A stretch of 64,000 bases of DNA from Halorussus salinisoli (GCA_005239435.1 SZNP01000006.1:62001-126000), one strand, 5' to 3'. Shown: positions 44,307 to 53,192, counted from the first letter of the stretch. The notes: generated by a model not told the origin, from the letters alone. Numbers and translations: made by a program.

Positions 44307-46394
44307 TCAGTCGTCCGCCGACGTGCCGGCTCCTGGCGAACTGTCCTCGCTCTCGGCGGTCGCCGGCTCCCCTTCCGGGAAGTAGCAGGCCGCCTCGTGG
44401 CCGTCCTCGGCCGCCGCGTCGAGACCGGGTTCGGCCTGCCGGCACTTCTCGTCGGCCTTCGGGCACCGCGGTGCGAACGCACACCCCGAGGGCAGGTTCA
44501 CCGGGTCCGGCGGTTCGCCGTCGAGCAGGACCCGGTCGCGGTCGACGGAGGGGTCCTTCTCGGGCGTCGCGGAGAGCAGCGACTTCGTGTAGGGGTGTTT
44601 CGGCCGGTCGGCGAGTTGGTCCACCGACCCGGTCTCGACCACCCGTCCGAGGTACATGATGGCGAGTCTGTCGGACACCTGCAACAGACTGGCGAGGTCG
44701 TGTGAGATGTAGACGATGCCGATGTCCTCGGCGTCGGCCAGTCCGCGCAGCAGGTTGAGCAGGTTCACCTTCAGCGACACGTCGAGCATCGACGCCGGTT
44801 CGTCGCAGATGAGGAAGTCCGGGTCGAGGACGAGCGCCCGCGCGATGGCCACGCGCTGACGCTGGCCGCCCGACAGTTCGTGGGGGTACTGGTCGAGGAA
44901 CTTCTTCGGGGGCGTCAGCCCCACCTTCTCCAGCGTTTCGAGCACGGCGGCCTCGCGCTCGTCGGTCCGGTAGTCGTGGATGGTCAGTGGTTCCCCGACG
45001 AGTTCCCGGACGGTCTGGCGGGGGTTGAGCGAGTCGAAGGGGTCCTGGAAGATGATCTGGGCCTTCCGGCGGAACTCCTTCATGTTCCCGTCCTGGTAGT
45101 AGTCGTCGGACTCGCCGTCGAAGACGATTTCCCCACCGGTCGGCTCCTCCAGCAACGCGATGGTCTCTCCGAGCGTGGACTTCCCGCACCCGCTCTCGCC
45201 CGCGATGCCGAGTACCTCCGACCGGCCGACCGACAGCGAGACGCCGTCGACCGCCCGGACGTGGTCGGGGTCCTCGCCGCGGAACTTGCTCACGAGCGAC
45301 TGGCTCTGGGAGTACCACTTTTCGAGGTCGTGAGTCTCCAGGATGGTCTCGCCCACGTCGGAGTCTTCGTCTTCGTCGTCGGCGATGCCCCACGTGTCGG
45401 GGTCGGCCGCGTCGCGTCGCATCTGGGCCGCCTGCTCGACGTGGTGGCAGGCCGACCGGTGGTTCCGGTTCGGCAGGTCCACGGAGTCCGGATGCGACTC
45501 GTCGCACTCCTCGGTGGCGAACGGACACCGGTCCCGGAAGACGCATCCGGACGGCTCCGAATCGAGGTTCGGCGGCGAACCGGGGATGGAGACCGGGTCG
45601 TCGGTCTCGTCTATCTCCGGGAAGGAGTTCTTCAGCCCCATCGTGTAGGGGTTCGTCGGGTTGATGAGGACGTTGTCCACGCTGCCCTGTTCCATCACCT
45701 TGCCGCCGTAGAGGATGGACAGGTCGTCGCAGGTCTCCGCGATGACGCCGATCTCGTGGGTGATGAGCAGGAGCGAACTGTCGATGCGGTCCTGGATGTC
45801 CAGAATCGTGTCGACGATCTTGTCCTGGACGATCACGTCGAGTCCCGTGGTCGGTTCGTCCGCGATGATGAGGTCGGGTTCGAGCGCGAGCGCCATGGCG
45901 ATGGTGACGCGCTGGCGCATCCCGCCCGAGAACTCGTGGGGGTAGTCGTCGACCCGGTCGGGGTCGAGTCCCACGAGGTCGAACAGTTCCCGCACCCGGT
46001 CGCGCGCCTTCGGCTTCGAGACGTTCCGGTGCTTCTGGATGGCCTGCCGTATCTGGGCACCCGTCGTCATCACGGGGTCGAGCGAGTCCATCGCGCTCTG
46101 CGGGATGTAGGCGATCTCCTCCCAGAGCACGTCCCGGCGCTCCTTCGGCGAGAGGGTCGTCAGGTCCCGGCCCTTGAACCGGACCTCACCGGCCTCGACC
46201 TGCCCGTTGTCGGGGAGGAGGCCGAGGATGGCCTCGGCGACGGTCGATTTACCCGACCCGGATTCGCCCGCGAGGCCGTAGTTGACGCCCTCGTCGATGC
46301 TGAACGAGACGCCGTTGACTGCGTGGACGTTGCCGTCCTCTTCGGGATGCGTGCTGTACGTGACTTCGAGGTCTTGAACGTCGAGTAGCGTCAT
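44307..46394 (-). CDS. Fused DppD-DppF ABC transporter ATPase, system 3
   Basis: A 695-residue double nucleotide-binding protein. Domain 1: GESGSGKST (about 41-49), [34 protein letters not shown]. Domain 2: [57 protein letters not shown]. Each has the oligo_HPY Cys region (GCVFRDRCPFATEEC; GCAFAPRCPKADEKC). D-loops are less canonical than in the other two systems (GLDVIVQ, MLDVSLK). A fused arrangement like system 1 but clearly a different lineage. It is the last gene of a seven-gene minus-strand operon and overlaps the DppC-type permease by four bases. Confidence 0.9.
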   Translation of the reverse strand: MTLLDVQDLEVTYSTHPEEDGNVHAVNGVSFSIDEGVNYGLAGESGSGKSTVAEAILGLLPDNGQVEAGEVRFKGRDLTTLSPKERRDVLWEEIAYIPQSAMDSLDPVMTTGAQIRQAIQKHRNVSKPKARDRVRELFDLVGLDPDRVDDYPHEFSGGMRQRVTIAMALALEPDLIIADEPTTGLDVIVQDKIVDTILDIQDRIDSSLLLITHEIGVIAETCDDLSILYGGKVMEQGSVDNVLINPTNPYTMGLKNSFPEIDETDDPVSIPGSPPNLDSEPSGCVFRDRCPFATEECDESHPDSVDLPNRNHRSACHHVEQAAQMRRDAADPDTWGIADDEDEDSDVGETILETHDLEKWYSQSQSLVSKFRGEDPDHVRAVDGVSLSVGRSEVLGIAGESGCGKSTLGETIALLEEPTGGEIVFDGESDDYYQDGNMKEFRRKAQIIFQDPFDSLNPRQTVRELVGEPLTIHDYRTDEREAAVLETLEKVGLTPPKKFLDQYPHELSGGQRQRVAIARALVLDPDFLICDEPASMLDVSLKVNLLNLLRGLADAEDIGIVYISHDLASLLQVSDRLAIMYLGRVVETGSVDQLADRPKHPYTKSLLSATPEKDPSVDRDRVLLDGEPPDPVNLPSGCAFAPRCPKADEKCRQAEPGLDAAAEDGHEAACYFPEGEPATAESEDSSPGAGTSADD

Positions 46395-47317
46395 TGTTGA
46401 GCCTCGATTTCGGGGTTGATTACTTCCTCGTACGCCCGTCCGATGAGGAACACGGAGGTCGTGACGGCGGCGATTCCGATCGCGGGCGGAATCACCCACC
46501 ACCACGCGATTCGCATGTTCCCGGAGTCGAACACCATCCGGAGCATCCGGCCCCAACTCGTCATCGTGGGGTCGCCGAACCCGAGGAAGGCCAGACTGGC
46601 CTGGGCCGCGATGGACCACGCGACGCCGTACGCCGTGTAGAGGAAGCCGATGGGGAGGACGTTCGGCGCGACGTGGACGAACATCGTCCGGAGGTCGCTG
46701 GCACCGCTGGCGCGGGCCGACTTGACGAAGGTCCGCTCGCGGACCGAGAGCACCTCCGACCGGACGACGCGGGCGGGCATCTTCCAGAGGAAGCCCGCGA
46801 TGATGAGCGTGATGAGCCAGATGTTGGGCGTGACGAAAGTCAACAGCAGCAGCGCCATCGGCATGAACGGCAGCGAGAACGTCAGGTCGGTCAACCGCAT
46901 CAGCACCTCGTCGACCCAGCCGCCGTAGTAGCCGCTCACGAGGCCGACGAGGAACCCGATGGCTCCGGTTCCGAGTCCGCCGAACAGGCCGACGATGAGC
47001 GTCGGCCGAGCGCCCGCGAGGAACTGGCTGAAGATGTCCTTGCCGTAGGCGGTCGTGCCGAACAGCGCGTCGGCGTTCGGCGCCGCGAGTCGCATGATGG
47101 AGCCGTCGTCGGTCTGCATGTCGTGTTCGATGGGATTGTGGGGCGCGAGCATCGGGCCGAACAGTCCGAGGAAGATGAACAGCGCCACCACGACCAGTCC
47201 GGCGAACGCGAGGTTGTCCTTCCGGATGAACGCGAACTGGTCGCTCACCACGTCCTGCCACGCGTCGATGCGTTCGAGGATGACCGCGCCGTTGCTCGTC
47301 TCGGTGTCGGTGCTCAC
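46391..47317 (-). CDS. ABC transporter permease (DppC-type), system 3
   Basis: A 308-residue permease beginning with GTG (GTGA overlap with the upstream permease stop). First helix about 37-58 (FAGLVVVALFIFLGLFGPML), outside loop with HNPIEHDMQTDDGSIMRLAAPNADALFGTTAYGKDIF and five further helices. EAA loop: KSARASGASDLRTMFVHVAPN (about 193-213). The sequence differs substantially from systems 1 and 2, so this is a separate subfamily. Works with the DppB-type gene just upstream. Confidence 0.88.
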   Translation of the reverse strand: MSTDTETSNGAVILERIDAWQDVVSDQFAFIRKDNLAFAGLVVVALFIFLGLFGPMLAPHNPIEHDMQTDDGSIMRLAAPNADALFGTTAYGKDIFSQFLAGARPTLIVGLFGGLGTGAIGFLVGLVSGYYGGWVDEVLMRLTDLTFSLPFMPMALLLLTFVTPNIWLITLIIAGFLWKMPARVVRSEVLSVRERTFVKSARASGASDLRTMFVHVAPNVLPIGFLYTAYGVAWSIAAQASLAFLGFGDPTMTSWGRMLRMVFDSGNMRIAWWWVIPPAIGIAAVTTSVFLIGRAYEEVINPEIEAQQ

Positions 47318-48309
47318 GCCGCACCACCTCCGCTGGTCGAGACGGTCGGGTCGAAGTAGGCGTAGAGCACGTCGGCGAACAGGTTGGCCAGGATGACCGC
47401 CAGCGCCATGATGAACACCGCGGCCTGCACCAGCGGGTAGTCCTGCTGCTGGATGGCCAGCACGAGCGCGCGACCGATGCCCGGCCACGCGAAGACAACC
47501 TCTAGTAATATTAGACCCTGGAATATCATTCCTAAACGAAGCGCGAAGTACGTCAAGATGGGGAGCATCGAGTTGCGGCCGGCTCGCGCGAGCTGTTCGA
47601 GCTCCGAGAGACCTTTCGCGCGGTGAAGCTTGAGGAACTCCGAGCCCTTCTTCTCCACGACGCCGTTGCGGGCCAACAGCAGGAAGTCGCCGCTGTAGAA
47701 CAGCACCGCGACCGTGAACGGCAGGACGTAGTGGTGGAGGAAGTCTATCGAGAGGTAGGTGTCGAGGTAGCCGTCCGGCGAGGCCACGACGCTGCGCATC
47801 CCGAACGCCGGAACGAGACCGAGCGTGTACGAGAACAGGATGACGAACAGAATCGCCGTGATGAACACCGGCGTCGAGCGCAGGAACGTCGTGACGATGA
47901 TGCTGAGCTTCTCCAGTTTGCTCCCGCGGTTCCACCCGACGTACATCCCGGCGAGCGAACTCAGGACCGCCGTCGTGACCAGCGCCGGCACGAGCAGGAT
48001 GAGCGTATTGATGAGCTTCGGCTCCAGCACCGCCCAGACCGGACGGCTCCGCAGGATAGAGTAGCCGAACTGGAAGGTCAGGATGCTCTTGAGGTAGCTG
48101 ACGTACTGCTTCCACATGGGCTGGTCGAGCCCGTACATGCTCCGTATCTCCTGGACTTGTGCCTCGCTCAGATTCCCGGCCGTGATGAGCGCCTCGAACG
48201 GGCTCCCCGGCAGGAGTCGCAGGACGAAGAAGATTATCGACACAGCCACGAGCGTCAGTCCGGCCGCGATGGCGACTCGCTTCACGAGGAAGCGCTGGAA
48301 GTCGCTCAT
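47314..48309 (-). CDS. ABC transporter permease (DppB-type), system 3
   Basis: A 331-residue permease. First helix about 8-32, followed by RLLPGSPFEALITAGNLSEAQVQEIRSMYGLDQPMWKQYVSYL, the DppB outside signature; five further helices. EAA loop: HRAKGLSELEQLARAGRNSMLP (about 231-252). C-terminus DVLYAYFDPTVST is standard. It overlaps both neighbours by four bases (CoA-ester lyase upstream, DppC-type permease downstream), so translation of transporter and enzyme genes is coupled. Confidence 0.88.
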   Translation of the reverse strand: MSDFQRFLVKRVAIAAGLTLVAVSIIFFVLRLLPGSPFEALITAGNLSEAQVQEIRSMYGLDQPMWKQYVSYLKSILTFQFGYSILRSRPVWAVLEPKLINTLILLVPALVTTAVLSSLAGMYVGWNRGSKLEKLSIIVTTFLRSTPVFITAILFVILFSYTLGLVPAFGMRSVVASPDGYLDTYLSIDFLHHYVLPFTVAVLFYSGDFLLLARNGVVEKKGSEFLKLHRAKGLSELEQLARAGRNSMLPILTYFALRLGMIFQGLILLEVVFAWPGIGRALVLAIQQQDYPLVQAAVFIMALAVILANLFADVLYAYFDPTVSTSGGGAA

Positions 48310-49205
48310 TCGGCCACCTCCGCGTGGCGGTCGAGGACGGTCCGATACTGCTCGACGATCGCGGTGTCGAGGAAGACACCGTCGGCGACGAGCGAGTCGC
48401 GCTCGGCGGCGTCGAAGGCGTCGACGAGACGTCGGGCCTCCTCGACTTCCTCGGCGGTCGGCGTGTACGTATCGTTTATCACGTCGAGTTGCGCGGGGTG
48501 GATGGCCTTCTGTCCGACGTAGCCGATTTCGCGGCACGCGGCGGCCTCCTCGCGCAGGCCCTCGGTGTCGGAGAAGTCCTGATACACCGTGGCGATGGGG
48601 TCGAGACCGCCGAGCGCGGCGGCGCTGACGACGGTCTCGCTCAGGAAGTCCCGTATTCGGTCGGGCCGTCCGGTCGCGCCGACGGCCCGCGTGTAGTCGC
48701 CGAATCCGTACGAGAGTCCGGTCACGGACGCCAACTCGCCGCCGGCCACCGCGATGTCGTCCACCGCGAACAGGCCCTTCGGCGTCTCGATGGTCGCGAC
48801 GAACTCCGGAACCTCGTCCGACGCGGACCGGGCGGCGTCTGGCGTCTCGCCCGACGCGGACTGCGCCGCCTCGCCCGCCACTTCGACCGCCCGGTCGAGG
48901 TGGTCGGGTCGCTCGACCATCGGCAAGATTACGGTGTCCACGCCCGCTTCGACCGACGCTTCGAGGTCGGTCTCCCACCGCTCGGTCTGGAGACCGTTGA
49001 TTCGGACGCAGACCTCGGTCCGGCCGAAGTCGGTGTCCCGAAGCACGGCCGCGACGTTCTCGCGCGACTCCGAGACGGCGTCGTCGGGAACGGCGTCTTC
49101 GAGGTCGAAGATGACCGCGTCGGCCGCGGAGTCAGCGGCCTTCGCCATCATGTCGCGGTCGTCGGCCGGCGTGTAGAGGAACGACCGGCGGAGGCGGTCA
49201 GTCAT
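48306..49205 (-). CDS. HpcH/CitE-type CoA-ester lyase
   Basis: A 299-residue TIM-barrel lyase of the HpcH/HpaI aldolase family, citrate-lyase-beta-like branch, which cleaves or forms beta-hydroxyacyl-CoA esters (malyl-CoA, beta-methylmalyl-CoA, citramalyl-CoA) using Mg2+. Visible: RRSFLYTPADDRDMMAKAADSAADAVIFDLEDAVPDD (about 4-40; Glu/Asp metal site EDAVP), CVRINGL, ATIETPKGL (Glu metal ligand), and GYVGQKAIHPAQL near the C-terminus. A Ser/Ala-rich insertion (about 106-125) is extra to the core. It overlaps the CoA-transferase gene, so the pair may activate then cleave the imported acid. Confidence 0.82.
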   Translation of the reverse strand: MTDRLRRSFLYTPADDRDMMAKAADSAADAVIFDLEDAVPDDAVSESRENVAAVLRDTDFGRTEVCVRINGLQTERWETDLEASVEAGVDTVILPMVERPDHLDRAVEVAGEAAQSASGETPDAARSASDEVPEFVATIETPKGLFAVDDIAVAGGELASVTGLSYGFGDYTRAVGATGRPDRIRDFLSETVVSAAALGGLDPIATVYQDFSDTEGLREEAAACREIGYVGQKAIHPAQLDVINDTYTPTAEEVEEARRLVDAFDAAERDSLVADGVFLDTAIVEQYRTVLDRHAEVAE

Positions 49206-50424
49206 CGGCCTCACCTCCGAGGCTGGTGACGCCGCGCTCGGCCAGTTCCCGGACCTCCTCGGGCGAGCGGTCGGTCCGCTCGGTGATCACGTCGAGCGCG
49301 TCGGCACCGAGGTCCGGACCGGGGTGTTCGACCCCGCCGGGCGTCTCCGAGAGCTTCGGGAAGACGCCGCGCATGGCTACCTCGTCACCGGTCTCGCTGT
49401 CCTCGTCCTCGACGTAGATGATGGCGTCTCTGGCGTCGAAGTGGTCGTCGGCGAAGATGTCGGCCATGTTGTTGACCGGGCCGATGGCCGCCTCGTGTTC
49501 CTCGAAGACGTCGACCACTTCCTCGCGGTCGTGTTCGGCCATCCAGTCGCCGATTATCCGGTCGAGTTCCTCGACGTGTTCGAGGCGGTCCTCCATCGTC
49601 CGGAACCGCGGGTCCTCGACCAGTTCGTCGCCGCCGACGATGCGCAGAATGCGCTCGGCGATGCTCGGAGAACTCCCCGAGATAGCGACCCAGCGGTCGT
49701 CCTTCGTCCGATACGTGTTTCGGGGTGCGGTCCGACTGCTCCGGTTGCCCGACCGCTCGTGGTCGATGTCCTTCTGGTCGTACTCTATGACGTGGTCGCC
49801 CAGCACTCCGAACATCGTTTCGAGGATGGCGGCGTCGACGTACTGGCCGCCCCCGCCGTGGACGTCCCGCCAGTAGAGCGCGAGCAGCACGGCGTAGGCC
49901 GACTGGAACGCGCAGACGGAGTCGGCCATCGCGGTCGGCGGCAGGGTCGGCGGGCCGTCGGGTTGGCCCGTCGAGTAGGCGTACCCGCTCATGGCCTCGA
50001 CCAGCGTTCCGAATCCGGGCCGGTCGCTGTACGGTCCGGTCTGGCCGAACCCGGTGACGCGGACCATCACGAGGTCCTCGTTGATCTCCGAGAGCGTCTC
50101 CCACCCGACGCCCCAGCGTTCGAGGGTTCCGGGCCGGAAGTTCTCAACGAGGACGTCCGCCTCGGCCACGATGTCGGTGAAGATATCCTGACCCTCGTCG
50201 GTGTGAAGGTCGAGCGGAACGCTCTCCTTGTTCCGGTTGACCCACTTCCACGAGAGTTCGTCGGAGTAGTCGCCGAACTCCCGGAGCGCGTCGCCGTCCT
50301 CGGGATGTTCGATCTTGATTACGTCGGCACCGAAGTCGCCGAGCAGCATCGCCGTGAGCGGGCCCGCATAGAGGCTCGCCGCGTCCACGACCGTCACGTC
50401 GTCTAAGGGGTGTTCTGGTAACAT
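49198..50424 (-). CDS. CaiB/BaiF-type (class III) CoA transferase
   Basis: A 408-residue class III CoA transferase. Core motifs: LDDVTVVDAASLYAGPLTAMLLGDFGADVIKIEHPEDGDALREFG (about 7-50), VENFRPGTLERWG, VRVTGFGQTGPYSDRPGFGTLVEAMSGYAYSTGQPDGPPTLPPTAMADSVCAFQSAYAVLLAL. Family catalytic Asp is expected in the PTAMAD segment region. It would transfer CoA to a carboxylic acid; relatives include mesaconate, itaconate, formyl, carnitine and succinyl transferases. Located between the binding protein and the lyase in an uptake operon, so its substrate is probably the imported acid. Starts 25 bases after the binding-protein stop. Confidence 0.85.
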   Translation of the reverse strand: MLPEHPLDDVTVVDAASLYAGPLTAMLLGDFGADVIKIEHPEDGDALREFGDYSDELSWKWVNRNKESVPLDLHTDEGQDIFTDIVAEADVLVENFRPGTLERWGVGWETLSEINEDLVMVRVTGFGQTGPYSDRPGFGTLVEAMSGYAYSTGQPDGPPTLPPTAMADSVCAFQSAYAVLLALYWRDVHGGGGQYVDAAILETMFGVLGDHVIEYDQKDIDHERSGNRSSRTAPRNTYRTKDDRWVAISGSSPSIAERILRIVGGDELVEDPRFRTMEDRLEHVEELDRIIGDWMAEHDREEVVDVFEEHEAAIGPVNNMADIFADDHFDARDAIIYVEDEDSETGDEVAMRGVFPKLSETPGGVEHPGPDLGADALDVITERTDRSPEEVRELAERGVTSLGGEADD

Positions 50425-50448
50425 TATTGGAAAGAGATAGCTGCCGTC

Positions 50449-52416
50449 TCAGGAGAAGTCGGGCTGACCGAGCTCCTCGCGGCGCTCGTGGGTGTTCCCG
50501 TTCTGGATTCGCTCGACGAACGCGGCCCACGCCTCCCCGTTGGGGTACTGGAGGTTGCCGTTCGAGTCCCAGGTGTACCCGGCCTTCTTCAGGATGGACC
50601 TGGCTTCCTCGGTGCTGTAACCGTAGTCCTTCGTGTCCGAAGAGTTCCACTGCGTGATGGGCGAGATGGGATTCTCGCCGGACGGCACCGTCGCCCGGTC
50701 CTGCAGGACCTCCTTCACGAAGCCCTGCTTGTCGACGGCCTTGGCGAGCGCGACCCGGAACTCCTTGTCCCGGACGAGCGGACAGGACTGCATCAACTTC
50801 GCGTCGAGCGGCGCGAAGTTCTCGGAGACTACCTTCTCGACGCCGCCGGTGGACGCCGCGCGCTCGGCCTGACTGTTCGACAGCGTGGCCCCGATGGCGT
50901 CGATTTTACCCTGCTGGAGCGCACCGAGTAGCGAGTCGACGTTGCCGACGTTGATCCAGATGACGCCCTCGATTCCCTCACCGGTCGCGGCCTGGTCGCC
51001 GAGGTGTTCCTGCCGCCAGCTGTCCTCGAACATCCAGTGGCCATCGTTGCGCTCGACCTCGAACCGGGAGCCCTGGTCCCAGTTCTTGAACTCGAACGGG
51101 CCGGTCCCGACCGGGTTCTGGGGGTTGTGCTGGGACGGGTTGTCCACGTTCTCCCACTTGTGCTTGGGGATGATGACGCTCCGGACCACGCGCTGGGTCA
51201 TGAACGCGGCGTCGGGGTACTTCAGGTTGAACTGGACCGTGTGGTCGTCCAGAACTTCCGCGCTCTCGATGGGTTCGTAGAACGCGGTCTGGCTGGTCGA
51301 GGAGTGTTCCTTGAACAGGTCCACGGTGAACTTCACGTCCTCGGCGGTGAAGTCCTCGCCGTCGTGCCACGTCACGCCCTCCCGGAGGTCGAGTTCGACG
51401 GTCGTGTCGTCGGTGAACTCCGCGTCGGTCGCCAGCGCCGGGACCACGTCGAGGTCGGGCGTGGCGTCGAACAGGCCGTCGTAGATGAACTTGAGTCGCT
51501 TCTCCTCCGCGCCGCCCGCGGCCCACGGTAGGTTCAGGGAGTTCATCGACGTGGTGACGCCCTTGACGTAGGTCCCCTCGTCGGTCTTGGGCTGGAGGTT
51601 GACCTCCGTCCACTGGAAGGAGTCGCCCGTGGGACCGTTACCGGGCGTCTTGACGTAGCCGTTCCACTTCTTGCGGTTGACCGCCGTGATGACGTCCGGG
51701 AAGACGCTGATGATGCCGCCGACGTCCTCGGCGAAGATCTGCTGGGCCTTCGTCACCAGTTCCTGACGCTTCTCCTTGTCGCCGGTGATCTCGCGCTGCT
51801 TACCGAGGACCTCGTTCAGTTCCGGGTGGAAGTAGTTGTCGTAATTCGAGGGATTGTCCTTGTGGCGACGCATCAACAGCGGGTTCGGGTCGAGGCCCCG
51901 CTGTGGGTCGGGCCCGTGCGTGCTCATCGAGACGATCGCCTCCAGACCGGGCGTGTTCCAGCTCTGGGCGTAGAGTTGGTTGAGCGGCCGGTCGTTGAGT
52001 TCGACCGGAATCCCGAGTTCCTCGGCACCCCGCTTGAACATCAGGGCGTGTTCGCGCATCCACGGGTCGTCCTCGCTCGAATACTCCATGGGAACGGGGT
52101 CGAGACCCGCGCCCGCCGCCGCCGTGTAGTCGAGCGGCGGCGAATCGGCGTCGACGTTCGACCAGTCGTGCCAGTACTTGGTCTCGACCGACTTCGGAGT
52201 CCCCTCCGGAACCTTCGCGTCCTTGTCCTCGGCCGCGTCGCCTCCGTCGCCGTCGGAAGTTCCGCCGCTGGTCTCCGAACCGTCCCCGGAACTGCTACAA
52301 CCCGCGAGTGCAGCCATGCCGACGGCCCCGGCCGCGGCCGACGCGAGGTACTTTCGTCGGCTGACCGGTGCCGATTTCGACTCGTCCGCCGTATCCGCAT
52401 GGTCGTTTGATACCAT
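50449..52416 (-). CDS. Circularly permuted family-5 ABC substrate-binding lipoprotein, system 3
   Basis: A 655-residue exported protein. Signal: twin arginine SRRKYLASAAAG (19-30) and lipobox LAGC (Cys40), then an acidic Gly/Ser linker to about 70. The fold order is unusual. Residues 115-275 (FKRGAEELGIPVEL, DPQRGLDP, NYFHPELNEVLGKQREITGDKEKRQELVTKAQQIFAEDVGG) correspond to the C-terminal part of an ordinary SBP_bac_5. Residues 280-625 (IYDGLFDATPDLDVVPALAT, LDLREGVTWHDGEDFTAEDVKFT 343-364, NPVGTGPFEFKNWD 434-447, STEEARSILKKAGYTWDSNG) correspond to the N-terminal and middle part, and the chain stops where the C-terminal lobe should begin. Ligand unknown, possibly an organic acid given the operon. 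Confidence 0.8.
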   Translation of the reverse strand: MVSNDHADTADESKSAPVSRRKYLASAAAGAVGMAALAGCSSSGDGSETSGGTSDGDGGDAAEDKDAKVPEGTPKSVETKYWHDWSNVDADSPPLDYTAAAGAGLDPVPMEYSSEDDPWMREHALMFKRGAEELGIPVELNDRPLNQLYAQSWNTPGLEAIVSMSTHGPDPQRGLDPNPLLMRRHKDNPSNYDNYFHPELNEVLGKQREITGDKEKRQELVTKAQQIFAEDVGGIISVFPDVITAVNRKKWNGYVKTPGNGPTGDSFQWTEVNLQPKTDEGTYVKGVTTSMNSLNLPWAAGGAEEKRLKFIYDGLFDATPDLDVVPALATDAEFTDDTTVELDLREGVTWHDGEDFTAEDVKFTVDLFKEHSSTSQTAFYEPIESAEVLDDHTVQFNLKYPDAAFMTQRVVRSVIIPKHKWENVDNPSQHNPQNPVGTGPFEFKNWDQGSRFEVERNDGHWMFEDSWRQEHLGDQAATGEGIEGVIWINVGNVDSLLGALQQGKIDAIGATLSNSQAERAASTGGVEKVVSENFAPLDAKLMQSCPLVRDKEFRVALAKAVDKQGFVKEVLQDRATVPSGENPISPITQWNSSDTKDYGYSTEEARSILKKAGYTWDSNGNLQYPNGEAWAAFVERIQNGNTHERREELGQPDFS

Positions 52417-52435
52417 GACACTACCCACCATATGA

Positions 52436-52456
52436 GGTATATATATTGAATATACC
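52436..52456. promoter_or_regulatory. 21-base palindrome over the system 3 TATA box
   Basis: ggtatat and atatacc flank a 7-base centre. The element includes tatatata 22-29 bases upstream of the ATG at 52416, so a bound regulator would block TBP. The HTH_10 gene directly upstream on the same strand is the likely partner. A second small palindrome tcctttataagga lies at 52481-52493. Confidence 0.55.
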
Positions 52457-52541
52457 CCCGAAGAGGATGGATAATCATCGTCCTTTATAAGGAATTATCA
52501 AGATGGTAGCTAAATGCCACCTTCAGATAAGAAATTATAAA

Positions 52542-53192
52542 TTAATCGCGTGACCCGTAGACGAGGTCGAAGAGGCTCCGCTCGGCGGTCCGGAGTCGCT
52601 CGCTGAACGTCGACTGAGAGATGTCCAGTCGGTCGGCGACGTCCTGGGCCGTCGCCTCGCGGGGCACGTCGAAGTAGCCCATGTTGTACGCCGTCTCCAG
52701 TACCGTCAGTTGCTCGTCGGCCAGTTTCGTGATGAGGACCTCCGAGAGACGACCGCCGTCGAGCGGTTCGCCCGGCGTCTCTATCTGGTTCATGCTCTCG
52801 AGTTCGAACTGGCCCAGCGAGTCCTGGATGTCGTCGGCGAGTGCCCGGAACTGCTCCCAGTCCTGAACGGTGATGACGAGGTTCATCTCCTCACCCTGCA
52901 GGACGAGTCGATTCGGAATCGCTTCCCGCCGGAGCACGATGCCGAGGACGAAGGGGTACGACTCGTTGGCCACGAGCATCAGACGCTGAACGGTCACGCC
53001 CGTCGGCCCGGTCGGAATCTCACGCGAGTACACGAGGTCCACGCCGGAGACGTCGGCCACCAACTCGTCCGGGTCGAAGTCGGTCGTCGTCGAGACCGTG
53101 AGCGACTCTATCCACGACCCGTCCTCGACGTAGAACGCGTTGTCCAGTTCGATGCTCCGAACGTCGCTCATCCGAGCGTCTAACTTCCCCAT
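52542..53192 (-). CDS. HTH_10 (bacterio-opsin-activator-type) regulator
   Basis: About 216 residues. The N-terminal 140 residues form the variable sensing part of haloarchaeal Bat-like regulators (VRSIELDNAFYVEDGSWIESLTV, VTVQRLMLVANESYPFVLGIVLRREAIPNRLVLQGEEMNLVI). The C-terminal HTH_10 reads KLADEQLTVLETAYNMGYFDVPREATAQDVADRLDISQSTFSERLRTAERSLFDLVYG. It sits directly upstream of the system 3 operon on the same strand, separated by 125 bases that carry a palindrome over the TATA box, so it probably regulates the operon. In-frame starts also exist at 53222 (GTG) and 53171 (ATG); 53192 is a compromise. Confidence 0.8.
   Translation of the reverse strand: MGKLDARMSDVRSIELDNAFYVEDGSWIESLTVSTTTDFDPDELVADVSGVDLVYSREIPTGPTGVTVQRLMLVANESYPFVLGIVLRREAIPNRLVLQGEEMNLVITVQDWEQFRALADDIQDSLGQFELESMNQIETPGEPLDGGRLSEVLITKLADEQLTVLETAYNMGYFDVPREATAQDVADRLDISQSTFSERLRTAERSLFDLVYGSRD

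Noticed and set aside
44307-47498. 1063-codon frame joining permease region to ATPase
   Set aside because: The ATPase begins at 46394 (MTLLDVQDLEV); upstream residues are the wrong frame of the DppC-type permease.
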